In this document: in pieces, positions 1 to 7,956 of the stretch
How the letters are laid out: each line of letters begins with the position of its first letter
Numbering within the stretch: position 1 is the stretch's first letter
Assembly (NCBI RefSeq): GCF_019448235.1
Contig: NZ_CP080409.1
Span: forward strand, 2,480,001-2,544,000
DNA from: Nocardioides panacisoli
Lineage (GTDB): Bacteria; Actinomycetota; Actinomycetes; Propionibacteriales; Nocardioidaceae
Direction of reading: 5' to 3'
Length of the DNA: 64,000 bases
Made by a program: the position numbers and the translations under genes
The notes under the pieces: model-generated
Database searches by the model: none
What the model was told of the DNA's origin: nothing
What the model saw: the letters and a program-made list of their open reading frames with translations, nothing else

Positions 1-391
1 GCGGGTGGCTCCTTCCGGTCCTTTCGGACCATGCCCACCACCCGATCATCGGGTCCGGCGCCACTCCGTCCCGACTAGGTTGGGACCAGCTGTTCGGGCG
101 GCGTCGCCCGAGCCCTGCTCAGTCCGACCGCTCGGCGGCCGTAGTGTCCCCATCGACCTGGGGGGACGGCGGGTGCACTGCGGCCACCACATGGGGTGCG
201 GCCGCGACCGTCGCCGCACGAGGTGCCAGCTGCCCGTGCAGCCCTCGCGTGAGGTCTCGATCCCCACCGGCGTCATCCATCACTCGTCGTCCGCCACGCG
301 ACGCGCGACTCGGCGGTCGCACCCGACCCGCTGGCAGCAGCCCACCGACAGCCCTGTCGCAACCTCGGCGCGCCACAGCGTCGACTGTGCC
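1..391. other. Region without a supported gene
   Basis: An open frame runs through this stretch into the XRE regulator gene, but its residues look non-coding (Arg/Pro/Ser/His rich, no recognisable domain), and a better start with a ribosome site exists at 416. I see no RNA gene or repeat. It probably holds distal promoter sequence of the regulator. Confidence 0.5.
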
Positions 392-410
392 TATAATCGA
401 CCGCAGGAGG
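392..410 (+). promoter_or_regulatory. Promoter -10 box and ribosome site of the XRE/TPR regulator gene
   Basis: A perfect TATAAT lies at 392-397 and an AGGAGG ribosome site at 405-410, 5 bases before the ATG at 416. The two are so close that transcription would begin at about 403, giving an almost leaderless message. No convincing -35 box is visible. Confidence 0.55.
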
Positions 411-415
411 CACAA

Positions 416-1837
416 ATGGGCACATTGGACGTCACAGAGGTCGGTCATGCCGAATTGCTGCGCGCGATGGACCCACGCGTCCTCGGGGGCCGCATCCGGG
501 CCGCACGCGAGGCACGCGGCCTGACCCAGCAGCAGCTGGGCGGAGCGGACCTGTCCGCCGGCTACCTCTCGCGCATCGAGAACGGCGCGCGACGTCCCGC
601 ACTGCCCGTGCTCCAGGACATCGCCCTGCGCCTGTCCACGTCGGTGGACCAGTTGCTCCGCGGCATGTCGGCCGCGGCCTACGACGAGATCCGGCTCGAC
701 CTGGACTTCGCCGAGATCGCGCTCGAGTCCGGCGAGGCGAGCGACGCCCACGCCCGCGCGAGCAGCGGACTGCAGCGTGCCCAGGCGGCCTCGCAGGCCG
801 ACCTCGCCCTGCGGGCGCGCCTGCTGCACGCCCGCGCGCTGGAGTCCCTGGGATCGCTCAACGACGCGATCCTGGACTACGAGAAGGCGCTCGAGTCCGC
901 CACCGGACTGCTCGCACTCCAGGCCGGGATCGCCCTGAGCCGGTGCTACCGCGAGTCCGGCGACCTGGCGCTGGCCATCGAGGTCGGCGAACGCCTCAAG
1001 CGGGTCATCGAAGACGCCGACCTGGGCAACACCGACGAAGCGGTGCGGCTCGCGGTCACCGTCGCGGCGGCGTACGCCGAGCGCGGCGACGTCGCCCGCG
1101 CGACCCGGATCTGCGCCGACGCCGTGCGTCGCGCCGAGACCGTCTCCTCACCCCAGGCCCGCAGTGCCGCCTACTGGAACGCCAGCATCCTCTACGCCCG
1201 CCGGGGCGAGGTGAGCGACGCGATCCCGCTGGCCAAGCGCGCCCTGGCCCTGCTCGCCGAGGGCACCGACGAGCGCAACCTCTCCCGGCTGCGCCTCACG
1301 CTCGGTCGACTCCACCTCTCCGCCCCCGAGCCGGACATCGCCGAGGCGGTCGAGCACATCACCCGCGCACGGACCGACTTCGGCTCCTCGAGCGCGAGCG
1401 TCGTGGACGTCTCGTTGAGTGACGTGTCCCTCGCCCAGGCCCACGTGATCAACGGCGACCCCGACGCGGCGGCCGAGATCGCGCACCAGGCCTTCGACAA
1501 CGCCCCCGAGGAGGCCTCGATGGTGCGAGCCGAGGCGCTGGTGATCCTCGGGCAGGCCGAGGCAGCGCGGGGTCGCGAGACCGAGGCCAAGTCCGCCTAC
1601 CAGCGGGCTGTCCACCTGCTCTCGGCAGCCGGCTCGGACCGGGGAGCCGCACAGCTGTGGCTCGAGCTCGGCGAGCTGCTCAACGGCCTCGGTGACACCG
1701 AGGCCGCCATCGCCGCCTTCCGCAGCGCCACTGCCGCGAGCGGACTGCGCACGCGGGCGCACCTCAACACCGGACGGGGCGTCCACATCCCCAGCGCCAT
1801 CACCGAGGTCGAGACGGCGGACGTCTCGGCGGACTGA
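416..1837 (+). CDS. XRE-family regulator with C-terminal TPR array
   Basis: This 473-residue protein probably binds DNA through an N-terminal helix-turn-helix (residues about 26-82, with LTQQQLGGADLSAGYLSRIE as the recognition part). The rest is a long run of helical pairs typical of tetratricopeptide repeats. HTH plus TPR is the plan of the RRNPP regulators (Rgg, PlcR, NprR, AimR), which bind short peptides in the TPR groove; that family plan is known, but its use here is inferred. The start at 416 is chosen over the longer open frame because of the AGGAGG at 405-410 and the TATAAT at 392. The gene converges on a 41-codon signal-peptide gene 92 bases downstream, the possible source of its ligand. 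It could instead sense a protein or an internal peptide. Confidence 0.8.
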   Translation: MGTLDVTEVGHAELLRAMDPRVLGGRIRAAREARGLTQQQLGGADLSAGYLSRIENGARRPALPVLQDIALRLSTSVDQLLRGMSAAAYDEIRLDLDFAEIALESGEASDAHARASSGLQRAQAASQADLALRARLLHARALESLGSLNDAILDYEKALESATGLLALQAGIALSRCYRESGDLALAIEVGERLKRVIEDADLGNTDEAVRLAVTVAAAYAERGDVARATRICADAVRRAETVSSPQARSAAYWNASILYARRGEVSDAIPLAKRALALLAEGTDERNLSRLRLTLGRLHLSAPEPDIAEAVEHITRARTDFGSSSASVVDVSLSDVSLAQAHVINGDPDAAAEIAHQAFDNAPEEASMVRAEALVILGQAEAARGRETEAKSAYQRAVHLLSAAGSDRGAAQLWLELGELLNGLGDTEAAIAAFRSATAASGLRTRAHLNTGRGVHIPSAITEVETADVSAD

Positions 1838-1929
1838 GGTCCACCGACGAGGCCACCGGCGGGGTTGCCCGCTTGCCTCGTCAGCTCACCCCGTTCATGA
1901 CGGGGTACGACGGGTACGTCGTGGTTCGG

Positions 1930-2055
1930 TCAGCAGCACCAGGCGTCGCGGCCGGCGGAGATCGTCCCCTCGGGCTCGGCGGGGGTGACCGCACCCAGAC
2001 CCATCGCGGCCACGGCAGCCATCGACACCATCGCGAGCTTCATGCGCTTCGTCAT
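1930..2055 (-). CDS. 41-residue exported peptide, candidate signalling peptide
   Basis: The gene encodes 41 residues. A basic start (MTKRMK) is followed by a hydrophobic stretch of about 17 residues (LAMVSMAAVAAMGLGAV) and a polar tail ending DAWCC. A signal-peptidase site after the Ala of VTPA would release a tail of about 15 residues with two terminal cysteines. The codons are strongly G/C-ending, as in the neighbouring genes, which supports real coding. The GGTGAG at 2062-2067 is the ribosome site. It converges with the HTH/TPR regulator and has an unusually long structured upstream region. A pheromone for that regulator is the attractive reading; a small secreted or membrane peptide of other function is possible. 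Confidence 0.7.
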   Translation of the reverse strand: MTKRMKLAMVSMAAVAAMGLGAVTPAEPEGTISAGRDAWCC

Positions 2056-2099
2056 TTTCTTCTCACCTTCGTGAAAGGGGTTTTGCCCAACGGACGTAC

Positions 2100-2130
2100 T
2101 GTGGCACAATCTGTCACAAGCGCTTGGCAC
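2100..2130. promoter_or_regulatory. Compound palindromic operator upstream of the peptide gene
   Basis: Two overlapping dyads lie 45-75 bases upstream of the peptide start. TGTGGCA (2100-2106) pairs with TGTCACA (2112-2118) with one mismatch, and CAAGCGCTTG (2117-2126) is a perfect 10-base palindrome. Their position fits a repressor or activator site for the minus-strand gene. The natural candidate protein is the neighbouring XRE regulator (inference). Confidence 0.5.
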
Positions 2131-2281
2131 TTTGCTAGGACAATCTCGGGGATGGAGCCGAAAGACCTTCGGATCCGTCCCCACCGTTGTCCGTCCCCCC
2201 CGTGAAGTTCCCAGCGCGAGTGTCCACGGATTTCCAGCGCACCCCCCAGCGCACGGAATGCCCCATGACACGCAGTGGCGT

Positions 2282-2307
2282 GGCCCCCGGTACGGGTACC
2301 GGGGGCC
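2282..2307. terminator. Strong 12-bp hairpin, possible terminator or attenuator
   Basis: GGCCCCCGGTAC and GTACCGGGGGCC form a perfect 12-bp inverted repeat separated by two bases. On the plus strand it is followed within 11 bases by TTTT, so it may be a rho-independent terminator. No plus-strand gene ends near it. A second small dyad, TGGCA(CAAT)TGCCA at 2328-2341, lies beside it and repeats the TGGCACAAT of the operator at 2102-2110. The rest of 2131-2639 contains no gene I can support. Confidence 0.45.
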
Positions 2308-2639
2308 GCGATGCTTTTCACACCCGTTGGCACAATTGCCATCTCGCTGGCATGCACGGGCAGGGGCCTGACCTCGATCCGGGGAGCAACGGGACCCCGG
2401 CGGCAGTCGCGAGGTCCGTGGTCGCACTGCATCGAAGCACGCCGTTGCCACCGGGGCGTGCCACCGCGACGCCCACGAGCGGTCGTGTCGGCGCGGGAAC
2501 GGATCGGGCGGGAGCCCTGCCGGCTCTCCGGCGCGGGAGGATGGGGGTCCACCACTCCACGGTGCGGCGTACGCCCGGCGCGGGGCATCCTTCAGATGGG
2601 GCAAGTCGGGCGTGTGGACACACGTGTCACCATTGATGA

Positions 2640-3170
2640 GTGAGCGACAGCAGGGTTCGGGTCCTGGACGAGTCGGACTGGCGGATCTATCGAGACCTCC
2701 GTCTCGAGGCACTCCGCGAGTCCCCTGACAGCGTGGTCGGCAGCCGGGAGGCCGAGTCCGACCACGACGAGGCATTCTGGCGCGACCTGTTGCGCGAGGA
2801 GCCACGGTTCGTCGCCGAGCGCGACGGCCAGGCCGTGGGCATCGTCGGACTGCACCCCGCGCCGGACGACCCCGACGTCGCGGAGGTCCTCGGCCTGTGG
2901 GTCGCGCCCACGATGCGCGGCAGCCGCATCGCGTGGGAGCTGGTGGCCGCAGCGACTGATCGTGCCCGCGACCAGGGCCGCACGCAGCTCTTCTTCTGGG
3001 TCGCCTCCGACAGTGGCGCGGCGGTCGCCTTCGCGAGCACCTTCGGCTTCCGGCCGACCTCCCAGCGTCGTACGGCGCCGGCCACCGAGGCCGCCACCCC
3101 GCAGGAGGAGGTCGCCATGGTGCTGCCCCTCGTGGACGACCCCAGCGCGACCAAGACCCCGTGGCACTGA
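2640..3170 (+). CDS. GNAT-family N-acetyltransferase
   Basis: This 176-residue protein has the GNAT fold, in which an acetyl group moves from acetyl-CoA to an amine. Central strands and the acetyl-CoA loop fall around VLGLWVAPTMRGSRIAWELV (residues about 83-102), followed by the ALxxAxxFGF-like end (AVAFASTFGFRP). The substrate is unknown. The GTG at 2640 is the start because the ATG at 2636 is out of frame. There is no good ribosome site in front, so the message may be leaderless. A second small acetyltransferase follows 17 bases later. Confidence 0.75.
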   Translation: MSDSRVRVLDESDWRIYRDLRLEALRESPDSVVGSREAESDHDEAFWRDLLREEPRFVAERDGQAVGIVGLHPAPDDPDVAEVLGLWVAPTMRGSRIAWELVAAATDRARDQGRTQLFFWVASDSGAAVAFASTFGFRPTSQRRTAPATEAATPQEEVAMVLPLVDDPSATKTPWH

Positions 3171-3187
3171 GCCGGAGGATCCCTTCG

Positions 3188-3523
3188 ATGAGCGAGACGA
3201 GCACCGACGTCGCCGTGCGCGACAACCCCGACCGGAGCCGCTACGAGATCCTGCTGGCCGACGAGGTCGTCGGGTTCTCCGCCTACCAGCTGGCGGACCG
3301 CCGGGTCACCCTGGCGCACGTCGAGGTCGACCCCGCCCACGGCGGCCGGGGCCTGGCCAGTCACTTGGTTCGCGCGCAGCTCGACGACGCCGCGCAGCGC
3401 GGCCACGAGGTCGTCCCGGTCTGCCCCTTCGTCCGCAAGACGATCGCCGACCACCCCGACCGCTACCTCGACCTCGTCCCCCGCGGCGAGCGCGCCCGGT
3501 TCGGCCTCCCGGACCAGGACTGA
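3188..3523 (+). CDS. Small GNAT-like acetyltransferase (YjdJ/NATD1 type)
   Basis: The 111-residue protein matches the short GNAT group (Gcn5-related N-acetyltransferase, PF14542 type). It has the conserved pattern of a strand ending HVEVDPAHGGRGLASHLV for acetyl-CoA binding and a C-terminal VVPVCPFV..YI-like segment (here VPVCPFVRKTIADHPDRYLDL). These proteins are usually 90-110 residues, so the length is normal. The ATG at 3188 is preceded by GGAGGA at 3174-3179, better than the in-frame ATG at 3161 inside the previous gene. It is probably co-transcribed with the upstream acetyltransferase. Confidence 0.8.
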   Translation: MSETSTDVAVRDNPDRSRYEILLADEVVGFSAYQLADRRVTLAHVEVDPAHGGRGLASHLVRAQLDDAAQRGHEVVPVCPFVRKTIADHPDRYLDLVPRGERARFGLPDQD

Positions 3524-3537
3524 GGCGGGGCGGCGCC

Positions 3538-4425
3538 CTAGGTCTGCGCCAGGACCGTCGCGAGCACCTGCAGGGCTCGTGCCGGTGCCGGCCGGTCGTC
3601 CTCGGCCCGCACGGCCGCCGCGAGGTCGACGTACGCCGACGGCGAGGCGAGCGGCCGGTGCGTGACGCCGTCGACGCCCAGTGCCGCCACGGGCTCGGGC
3701 ACCACGGCGATGCCCAGGCCCGCGGCGACGAAGGTGACCAGCGTCGAGGTCTCCTCGACCTCGTGGCGCACGTGCGGCTCGAAGCCGGCCTCGCGGCACA
3801 GCGACACCACGGCGCCGTGCATCACCGAGCGGCGTGAGGCGTGCACGACCATGTCCTGACCCCGCAGGTCCTCGACCCGGAGGCGGCGCCGCGAGGCGAG
3901 CGGGTGGGTGTCGGGAAGGAGCACGATCAGGCCGTCGCGGCGCAGCGTGGTGAGCCGCACCCCCAGCTCCTCGACGGGCGGCCGCAGCAACGCGACGTCG
4001 AGGCGGTGGGCCATCAGCTCCGCGACCTGGTCCGGCACCAGCATCTCGCCGCGCACGGCCACGTCCAGCAGCGGGAACTCGCGACGCAACGCGACCACCA
4101 GGGCGGGAAGCAGGCTGTAGGTCGCCGAGCCGACGCACCCGATGACCAGGCGTCCCTCCACACCGCTGGCGATCCGACGTGCCTCGTCGCCGGCGGCCTC
4201 CACCTCGCCCAGCACCACCCGGACGCGGTCGAGGTACGCGCGGCCGGCGGCGGTCAGCTCCACGCGGCGGGTGGTGCGGTCCAGCAGCCGCACCCCCAGC
4301 TCGTCCTCCAGCTGACGGATCTGCTGCGACAGCGGCGGCTGGGCCATGTGCAGCCGCTCGGCGGCGCGGCCGAAGTGCTTCTCCTCGGCGACGGCCCGGA
4401 AGTAGCGCAGGTGGCGGAGCTCCAT
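3538..4425 (-). CDS. LysR-family regulator of the beta-ketoadipate genes
   Basis: This 295-residue LysR protein has an N-terminal winged helix (MELRHLRYFRAVAEEKHFGR, residues 1-20, through about 65) and a periplasmic-binding-like effector domain. The HFGRAAERLHMAQPPLSQQI stretch is typical of the CatM/BenM/CatR branch that senses muconate or related acids. It is divergent from pcaF with a 91-base gap holding an inverted repeat, the usual LysR arrangement of autorepression and activation of the divergent operon. It therefore probably controls pcaFDIJ. Its effector (muconate, 3-oxoadipate or another) cannot be told from sequence. Confidence 0.85.
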   Translation of the reverse strand: MELRHLRYFRAVAEEKHFGRAAERLHMAQPPLSQQIRQLEDELGVRLLDRTTRRVELTAAGRAYLDRVRVVLGEVEAAGDEARRIASGVEGRLVIGCVGSATYSLLPALVVALRREFPLLDVAVRGEMLVPDQVAELMAHRLDVALLRPPVEELGVRLTTLRRDGLIVLLPDTHPLASRRRLRVEDLRGQDMVVHASRRSVMHGAVVSLCREAGFEPHVRHEVEETSTLVTFVAAGLGIAVVPEPVAALGVDGVTHRPLASPSAYVDLAAAVRAEDDRPAPARALQVLATVLAQT

Positions 4426-4448
4426 CAGGCGTCCTCACCCAGTGATAT

Positions 4449-4487
4449 CTGTGACGTCCCAATCCGCACGAACTGAGTATTTCACAG
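4449..4487. promoter_or_regulatory. Candidate LysR operator and promoter between the LysR gene and pcaF
   Basis: CTGTGA (4449-4454) and TCACAG (4482-4487) form a perfect dyad with a 27-base spacer in the 91-base divergent intergenic region. The arms are AT-richer than the surroundings. The pcaF start at 4517 has no clear ribosome site, so the message may have a very short leader. Assignment to the LysR protein is inference from position. Confidence 0.45.
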
Positions 4488-4516
4488 TATCGCTGCGCGT
4501 CCCTACCGTGGACGAC

Positions 4517-5731
4517 ATGACTGACGTGGTGATCTGCGAACCCCTCCGCACCCCGGTCGGCCGGTTCGGCGGCGAGCTCGCCGCGGTGTCCGCCGTGGAC
4601 CTCGCCGGTGGGCTGCTGCGCGAGCTGGTCCACCGGACCGGGCTGGGCGAGGGCGACGTCGACGACGTCATCCTCGGCAACTGCTACCCCAGCGGGGAGA
4701 ACCCCGCCATCGGCAGGATCGCCGCCCTCGACGCGGGCCTCGGCACCGGCGTCCCGGGCATCCAGATCGACCGGCGCTGCGGATCCGGCCTCCAGGCCGT
4801 GCTGTACGCCGCCGGCCAGGTCGCGACCGGAGCGGCACGCCTCGTCGTGGCCGGGGGCGCGGAGTCGATGTCGCAGGTCGAGCACTACGCGCTGGGCCTG
4901 CGCTCGGGAGTGAAGCAGGGTGGCGTCGACCTGATGGACCGCCTGGACCGCGCCCGCACCACGGCGGGCGGCCGTCACCACCCGGTGCCCGGCGGCATGC
5001 TGGAGACCGCGGAGAACCTGCGCGCGGAGTACGACATCGCCCGCGAGGAGCAGGACGAGCTCGCGGTGCGTTCGCAGCAGCGCGCCGGCGCCGCCCACGA
5101 CGAGGGTCGCTTCGCCGACGAGCTGGTGCCGGTCACCGTCCCCGGGCGCCGGGGCCGCCCGGACACCGTCGTCGACCGTGACGAGCACCCGCGCCCCGAC
5201 ACCACGCTGGAGCAGCTCGCCGGCCTGCGCGCCGTGCGGCACAAGCTCGACCCCGCCTCCACGGTCACGGCCGGCAACGCGAGCGGGCAGAACGACGGCG
5301 CCGCGATGTGCGTCGTGACGACCCGCGACGAGGCCGAGCGCCGCGGACTCCGCCCGCTCGTCGCACTGCGGTCCTGGGCGGTCGCCGGCGTCGGCCCCGA
5401 GGTGATGGGCATCGGTCCGGTGCCCGCCACCGCCGCCGCCCTCGAGCGCGCCGGCCTCACGCTCGACGACATCGACGTCATCGAGCTCAACGAGGCCTTC
5501 GCCGCCCAGGTCCTCGCCTGCTTGCGGGAGTGGCGGATCGACGCCACCGACGAGCGCCTGAACCCCAACGGGTCCGGCATCTCGCTGGGCCACCCCGTCG
5601 GCGCCACCGGCGCCCGCATCCTCGCGACGCTCACCCACGAGATGCGGCGCCGTGAGTCGCGCTACGGACTGGAGACCATGTGCATCGGCGGCGGCCAGGG
5701 TCTCGCCGCGGTCTTCGAGCGGGTCGCCTGA
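4517..5731 (+). CDS. pcaF: Beta-ketoadipyl-CoA thiolase
   Basis: A 404-residue thiolase that would cleave 3-oxoadipyl-CoA with CoA to succinyl-CoA and acetyl-CoA, the last step of the pathway. The nucleophilic cysteine is C88 in IDRRCGSGLQ. The C-terminal catalytic boxes NEAFAAQ, GHPVGATG and CIGGGQG are all present. The ATG at 4517 gives the normal thiolase N-terminus (VICEPLRTPVGRFGG); the frame extends upstream but without homology-like sequence. It overlaps pcaD by one base (TGATG), and pcaI and pcaJ follow in the same direction. Sequence alone does not separate it from acetyl-CoA acetyltransferase; the gene neighbours decide. Confidence 0.88.
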   Translation: MTDVVICEPLRTPVGRFGGELAAVSAVDLAGGLLRELVHRTGLGEGDVDDVILGNCYPSGENPAIGRIAALDAGLGTGVPGIQIDRRCGSGLQAVLYAAGQVATGAARLVVAGGAESMSQVEHYALGLRSGVKQGGVDLMDRLDRARTTAGGRHHPVPGGMLETAENLRAEYDIAREEQDELAVRSQQRAGAAHDEGRFADELVPVTVPGRRGRPDTVVDRDEHPRPDTTLEQLAGLRAVRHKLDPASTVTAGNASGQNDGAAMCVVTTRDEAERRGLRPLVALRSWAVAGVGPEVMGIGPVPATAAALERAGLTLDDIDVIELNEAFAAQVLACLREWRIDATDERLNPNGSGISLGHPVGATGARILATLTHEMRRRESRYGLETMCIGGGQGLAAVFERVA

Positions 5732-6504
5732 TGGCCGCCGTCGACGTCCACCACGTCCTCAGCGGCCCGGAGTCCGCCCCCGTCGTGGTGCTCTCCAACA
5801 GCCTGGGCTCGACCCACGCGATGTGGGACGCGCAGGCCGACGCCCTGGCCGAGCACTTCCGGGTCGTGCGCTACGACACCCGTGGCCACGGCCGGTCGCC
5901 GGTGCCCGACGGTCCTGCCACGATCGACGACCTGGCCGATGACCTCACCGCGCTGCTGGACCGGCTCGACGTCGCCCGGGCACACCTGGTGGGCCTCTCC
6001 CTCGGCGGGATGACCGCGATGCGGGTCGCGGCGCGTACGCCGGACCGCGTCGACCGGATGGTGGTGCTGTGCACCAGCGCCCACCTCTCCCCCGCCTCTT
6101 CCTGGACCGACCGCGCCGCCACCGTGCGGGCGGGGGGCGCCGCGGCCGTGGCCGAGGCAGTCGTCCAACGCTGGTACACCCCGGGCTTCCTCGAGTCCCA
6201 CCCGGCCGAGCGGGGAGCGGCGGAGCAGATGGTCGCCGCGACGCCGGCCGAGGGCTACGCCGCGTGCTGCGAGGCGATCGCCGGGATGGACCTGCGGCCC
6301 GACCTGCCCCGCATCCAGGCACCCACGCTGGCCATCGCCGGCGCCGACGACCCGGCCACGCCACCGCCCCACCTCACCGAGATCGCCGAGACCGTGCCGC
6401 ACGGGCGACTGCTCGTCGTACCCGATGCCGCCCACCTCGCGAACGCCCAACAGCCCGGGACGATCACCCCGGCCGTCATCGACCACCTCAGGGAGCAGCA
6501 GTGA
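5731..6504 (+). CDS. pcaD: 3-oxoadipate enol-lactonase
   Basis: A 257-residue alpha/beta hydrolase that would hydrolyse 3-oxoadipate enol-lactone, the product of CatC, to 3-oxoadipate. The nucleophile elbow is GLSLGG with S90, the oxyanion region is SNSLGS, and the catalytic histidine is H235 in DAAHLAN. The ATG at 5731 overlaps the pcaF stop, and the stop overlaps the GTG of pcaI, so the four genes are translationally coupled. The protein is of normal PcaD length and is not fused to PcaC, as happens in some actinobacteria (PcaL); no PcaC is needed in a catechol-only route. Confidence 0.88.
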   Translation: MAAVDVHHVLSGPESAPVVVLSNSLGSTHAMWDAQADALAEHFRVVRYDTRGHGRSPVPDGPATIDDLADDLTALLDRLDVARAHLVGLSLGGMTAMRVAARTPDRVDRMVVLCTSAHLSPASSWTDRAATVRAGGAAAVAEAVVQRWYTPGFLESHPAERGAAEQMVAATPAEGYAACCEAIAGMDLRPDLPRIQAPTLAIAGADDPATPPPHLTEIAETVPHGRLLVVPDAAHLANAQQPGTITPAVIDHLREQQ

Positions 6505-7298
6505 GCACCGACAAGACCGTGAGCAGCGCGGCGGAGGCCGTCGCCGACGTGGCCGACGGGTCCGTGCTGGCCGTCGGCGGGTTCGGGCTCGCCGGCATCC
6601 CCACCCACCTCATCGAGGCACTCCTGGACCAGGGCGCCTGCGACCTGACGGTGGTGTCCAACAACTGTGGCGTCGACGGTGCCGGGCTCGGCCTGCTGCT
6701 GGAGGCGGGCAGGATCAGCCGGGTGATCGCCTCCTACGTCGGCGAGAACAAGGAGTTCGCGCGGCAGTACCTCTCCGGCGAGCTGACCGTGGAGCTCACG
6801 CCCCAGGGGACGCTCGCCGAGCGGATGCGTGCGGGCGGCGCCGGCATCGGCGCGTTCTTCACCCCGACGGGAGTCGGTACGCCGATCGCCGAGGGCGGGC
6901 TCCCGTGGCGCTACCACCCCGACGGCAGCGTCGCCGCGGCCTCGGAGCCCAAGGAGGTCCGCACCTTCCACGGCCGGGAGATGGTGCTGGAGGAGTCGAT
7001 CGTGGCCGACGTCGCCCTGGTGCGCGCCGCGAAGGCCGACCGCGCCGGCAACGCCGTCTTCCACGCCGCCGCGCAGAACTTCAACCTGCCCGCGGCCATG
7101 TCCGGCCGGCTCACCCTCCTCGAGGCCGAGGAGGTCGTCGAGGTCGGCGAGATCGGGCCCGATGAGGTCCACCTGCCGGGGATCTTCGTGCAGCGGGTCC
7201 TGCCGCTGACCGCGGAGCAGGCCGCCCGCAAGGGCATCGAGAAGCGAACGACGCGGGGCGAGCGGCCCTCGGCCGCCGCCGGATCGGAGAGGAACTGA
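6501..7298 (+). CDS. pcaI: 3-oxoadipate CoA-transferase alpha subunit
   Basis: The 265-residue alpha subunit of a class I CoA-transferase. It carries the glycine-rich GGFGLAGIP motif (residues about 26-34) and a [13 protein letters not shown] stretch, both typical of PcaI/ScoA/AtoD. With PcaJ it would move CoA from succinyl-CoA to 3-oxoadipate. It starts at a GTG overlapping the pcaD stop (GTGA) and ends one base before the pcaJ ATG. Acetoacetate CoA-transferase is the main alternative by sequence, but the surrounding pathway makes 3-oxoadipate the better substrate. Confidence 0.88.
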   Translation: MSTDKTVSSAAEAVADVADGSVLAVGGFGLAGIPTHLIEALLDQGACDLTVVSNNCGVDGAGLGLLLEAGRISRVIASYVGENKEFARQYLSGELTVELTPQGTLAERMRAGGAGIGAFFTPTGVGTPIAEGGLPWRYHPDGSVAAASEPKEVRTFHGREMVLEESIVADVALVRAAKADRAGNAVFHAAAQNFNLPAAMSGRLTLLEAEEVVEVGEIGPDEVHLPGIFVQRVLPLTAEQAARKGIEKRTTRGERPSAAAGSERN

Positions 7299-7299
7299 C

Positions 7300-7941
7300 A
7301 TGGCCTGGTCGCGCGACGAGATGGCGGCACGCGCCGCCCGGGAGCTGCCCGACGGCGGCTACGCCAACCTCGGCATCGGCCTGCCCACGCTGGTCCCGAA
7401 CCACCTGCCCGCGGACTCCACGGTCACGCTGCACGCGGAGAACGGCATCCTCGGGGTGGGCCCCTTCCCGTATGAGGACGAGGTGCACCCCGACCTGATC
7501 AACGCCGGCAAGCAGACCGTCACCACCCTGCCCGGCGCCTCCTTCTTCGACTCCGCCACGAGTTTCGCGATGATCCGCGGCGGCCACGTGGACGTCGCCG
7601 TCCTCGGCGGCATGGAGGTCGCGGTCAACGGTGACCTCGCCAACTGGATGGTGCCCGGCGCGATGGTCAAGGGCATGGGGGGCGCGATGGACCTCGTCAG
7701 CGGTGCCGAGCGGGTCATCGTCCTGATGGACCACGTGACCAAGAAGGGCGACCCGAAGCTGCTCGAGGAGTGCACGCTGCCACTGACCGGGCGGGCCGTC
7801 GTCTCGCGCGTCATCACCGACCTCGCCGTGCTCGACGTGGGCGGCGACCACTTCGGCGTGGTCGAGCTCGCCCCGGGCGTCACGCTCGACGAGGTCGCGG
7901 CCCGCACCGGCGCACCGGTGCGGGACCGGCTCCCCGCCTGA
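7300..7941 (+). CDS. pcaJ: 3-oxoadipate CoA-transferase beta subunit
   Basis: The 213-residue beta subunit of the CoA-transferase. The catalytic glutamate is E47 in HAENGILG, which forms the thioester with CoA, and the [14 protein letters not shown] stretch is typical of the family. The ATG at 7300 has a purine-rich ribosome site (GGAGAGGA). It is the last gene of pcaF-D-I-J and converges on benE with 15 bases between stops. Confidence 0.88.
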   Translation: MAWSRDEMAARAARELPDGGYANLGIGLPTLVPNHLPADSTVTLHAENGILGVGPFPYEDEVHPDLINAGKQTVTTLPGASFFDSATSFAMIRGGHVDVAVLGGMEVAVNGDLANWMVPGAMVKGMGGAMDLVSGAERVIVLMDHVTKKGDPKLLEECTLPLTGRAVVSRVITDLAVLDVGGDHFGVVELAPGVTLDEVAARTGAPVRDRLPA

Positions 7942-7956
7942 TCGGCGGCGTCGGGC

